DNA of 7,814 nucleotides from Thermodesulfobacteriota bacterium (GTDB lineage: Bacteria > Desulfobacterota > S145-22). Shown here piece by piece: positions 6,281-7,814 of the stretch. A model generated the notes under the pieces. It made no database searches and had not been told where the DNA came from. It worked only from the letters and a program-made list of their open reading frames with translations. A program made the position numbers and the translations under genes. Position 1 is the first letter of the stretch; each line of letters starts with the position of its first letter. The stretch is taken from the NCBI GenBank assembly GCA_024763435.1, contig JANTFN010000074.1:1-7814 (forward strand). The letters run 5' to 3'.

Positions 6281-7615
6281 ATGGCACCTTTCAACACATC
6301 CCAGGATTTAGAAATATTTTTAAAACACCTGGAAAAGTATGGGATGGTTTTCGGACTTGAAAATATTCGGGCCATCCTTTCCAGCATCGGAAACCCGCAG
6401 GATTCCTTCAGGGCCATTCACATCGCGGGGAGCAACGGCAAGGGCTCCGTCGCCGCCATGATTCAGCAGGCCCTCATGGATGCCGGGTTGACATGCGGTC
6501 TCTATACCTCGCCTCATCTTCAGCGATTTACAGAGCGTTTCAAGATCGACCGCGAAGAGATTACCGAAGAAAACCTCCTGCATTATGCCAACCATTTGAC
6601 CGACGGCATCAAGGCAAACCATATCCCGGAGGGATTTACCTATTTTGATTTTACCACGGCCATGGCCTTTGACTACTTCGCCAGTCAGGGGGTCGATTTT
6701 GCCGTTATTGAAACCGGACTGGGCGGCCGGCTCGACTCCACAAATGTCCTTCAGCCCGAGATTTGTGTCATCACCCCCATCAGCCTGGAACATACCCAGT
6801 TCCTCGGGACGACTCTGGACGCTATTGCCCGGGAAAAAGCGGGAATCATCAAGAAAGAAACACCCGTCATTATCGGTCGGCAGGCCCCGGAAGCCCTCGC
6901 CGTCCTTTTAAGCACGGCGGAAGATAAAGACGCCCCCACCTCCGTTTTCGGCCGCGACTTCGACCGCGTTGCCTCCGCCTCCGGGGGCACCTTTACCTAC
7001 ACACAGGGTGGCTTGCGCCTCTCCGACCTGAAAACCGCCCTGTTAGGCCCCCACCAGCAGGAAAATGCCGCCACCGCTATCCGCACCCTTCTGTTGTTGA
7101 AACAATCCGGTATTCCCATCCATGAAGAGACGATTCGCGGGAGTCTTCGTCGCGTTTCCTGGCCCGGAAGGGGAGAGTTATGGGAAAACAGGGACGACCC
7201 CGCCATCCATCTGATGCTCGACGGGGCGCACAATCCGGGCGGGGCGGAAATTTTATCCCGAACAATCAAAACCCTTTCTTTCAACCGGCTTCACCTCATG
7301 ATTGGCATCCTTGCCGACAAGGATATGGCGGCCATCGCCTCGAAACTGCTCCCCATGGCGCGGGAGGTAACCGCTGTGGCCCCCCGGATAGATCGCGCGC
7401 CCGATGTCAAACAGTTTGCGCGGCAGCTCCAGCCCTTTCTTTCGCCTCAGGCGCATATTCATATCGCGGGATCAATCCCCGACGGCTTTCCCATCGCCGC
7501 GCAATCCCTTGCTCCCGGCGATCTTCTCGTCATTACCGGATCCCTCTATACCGTTGGTGAGGCAAGGGATATCATCGAAAGGAGTTCAAATTGGATAAAA
7601 AAAACGCTCCCTTGA
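6281..7615 (+). CDS. folC: Folylpolyglutamate synthase / dihydrofolate synthase (Mur ligase family)
   Basis: This ATP-dependent cytoplasmic ligase adds glutamate to dihydropteroate and/or to folates, the late step of folate synthesis and retention. The 444-residue product has the normal full length for FolC. Motifs in order: ATP P-loop HIAGSNGKGSVA (47-58), TSPHL (76-80), ETGLGGRLDSTN (144-155), the metal-site histidine in SLEHTQFLG (H171), the modified-lysine segment EKAGIIKKE (K186), GPHQQENAATA (256-266), WPGRGE (294-299) and the C-terminal domain motif LDGAHNPGG (313-321). All key positions look intact. Whether it makes dihydrofolate as well as polyglutamates cannot be settled from sequence alone. 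Start: ATG at 6281 with AGAGG six bases upstream (6270-6274). Its last 25 bases overlap the RNase H gene, indicating translational coupling. Confidence 0.97.
   Translation: MAPFNTSQDLEIFLKHLEKYGMVFGLENIRAILSSIGNPQDSFRAIHIAGSNGKGSVAAMIQQALMDAGLTCGLYTSPHLQRFTERFKIDREEITEENLLHYANHLTDGIKANHIPEGFTYFDFTTAMAFDYFASQGVDFAVIETGLGGRLDSTNVLQPEICVITPISLEHTQFLGTTLDAIAREKAGIIKKETPVIIGRQAPEALAVLLSTAEDKDAPTSVFGRDFDRVASASGGTFTYTQGGLRLSDLKTALLGPHQQENAATAIRTLLLLKQSGIPIHEETIRGSLRRVSWPGRGELWENRDDPAIHLMLDGAHNPGGAEILSRTIKTLSFNRLHLMIGILADKDMAAIASKLLPMAREVTAVAPRIDRAPDVKQFARQLQPFLSPQAHIHIAGSIPDGFPIAAQSLAPGDLLVITGSLYTVGEARDIIERSSNWIKKTLP
7578..7584 (+). promoter_or_regulatory. Strong ribosome binding site for the TTG start of the RNase H gene
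   Basis: AAAGGAG lies six bases before the TTG at 7591, inside the end of folC. It is the strongest Shine-Dalgarno match in the window and decides the start in favour of this TTG over the in-frame TTG at 7612, which has no comparable site. Confidence 0.75.
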
Positions 7616-7814
7616 CGGCCCCTGCTTCCGCTTCCAGAACCAGAAAGGCAACACCGACTTTTACCCTCTACACCGATGGCGCTTCCAAGGGAAATCCCGG
7701 GCATGCCGGTGTCGGGGCCGTCATCCTTAAAAACGGAAAACCTTTCTGGGAAGGGAAAAAATATATCGGCCAAACAACCAACAATACCGCCGAATACAGG
7801 GCGTTAATTCTTGG
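7591..7814 (+). CDS. rnhA: Ribonuclease HI family protein, 3' end off window
   Basis: Visible are 74 complete codons of an enzyme that cuts the RNA strand of RNA-DNA hybrids using two metal ions in the cytoplasm. After a 22-residue polar, Ala/Thr/Ser-rich N-terminal extension the core begins TFTLYTDGASKGNPG with the first catalytic aspartate (D29). The second acidic ligand is E68 in TTNNTAEYRALI. The AEYxAL form, in place of the NRMEL form of Escherichia coli RNase HI, places it in the branch often annotated as RNase HI family or reverse-transcriptase-like protein. The remaining catalytic aspartates lie beyond the window. Start is TTG at 7591, supported by the AAAGGAG site; the reading frame differs from folC, which it overlaps by 25 bases, so expression probably depends on folC translation. 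Confidence 0.9.
   Translation, partial: MDKKNAPLTAPASASRTRKATPTFTLYTDGASKGNPGHAGVGAVILKNGKPFWEGKKYIGQTTNNTAEYRALIL

Noticed and set aside
7546..7773. Minus-strand frame at the folC/RNase H junction
   Set aside because: Both + strand genes here have clear family motifs, and the antisense translation has none.
1..7814. CRISPR array, tRNA, rRNA, insertion sequence or attachment site
   Set aside because: No regular short direct repeats with spacers, no cloverleaf-like sequence, no transposase motifs and no terminal inverted repeats were seen on either strand by eye.

Overview
This window looks like an ordinary chromosomal segment of a moderate-GC Gram-negative bacterium. Gene style (a giant CARDB/DUF11/SdrD_B-type exported protein, a DUF1850-like membrane protein, folC followed by an AEY-type RNase HI) would fit an anaerobic Desulfobacterota/Syntrophus-like lineage. 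That placement is an inference from gene content, with low confidence. No mobile element, CRISPR array, tRNA or rRNA was seen.

Layout. Positions 1-5111 (+) hold the 3' part of one giant gene that is already open at the window edge (1,702 visible residues). Its N-terminal third is Cys-rich and built of beta domains: about four tandem CARDB-like units each ending in a C-x-C-D...NN signature, then a PKD/Ig-like domain and a DUF11 domain. Next comes a core of about 780 residues, predicted by eye to be mainly helical, that I do not recognise. It ends with a DUF11-like beta domain and two SdrD_B/Cna_B-like units carrying EF-hand-like DxNxDG/DxNxNG loops. It is probably a secreted or surface protein. 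Converging on it from the minus strand, only 30 bases away, is a small membrane-anchored DUF1850-like protein (5142-5654) with a possible terminator overlapping the giant gene's stop codon.

An intergenic region at 5655-5815 separates the DUF1850-like gene from a divergent single-domain cupin gene (5816-6184). It contains a near-consensus sigma70-type promoter, TTGACA-17-TATACT, on the + strand. After a further 96-base gap with a weaker promoter-like pair and a 6-bp palindrome comes folC (6281-7615), the folate-pathway ligase. A ribonuclease HI gene begins inside the last 25 bases of folC at a TTG codon with a strong ribosome binding site, and runs off the window at 7814.

How they work together. 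folC and the RNase H gene are probably one transcription and translation-coupled unit, perhaps with the cupin upstream. These are housekeeping-type functions. The giant protein and the DUF1850-like protein are both envelope-associated, but nothing in the sequence proves they cooperate. No recognised defence, secretion or biosynthetic system is visible. The most novel element is the unidentified core of the giant protein.
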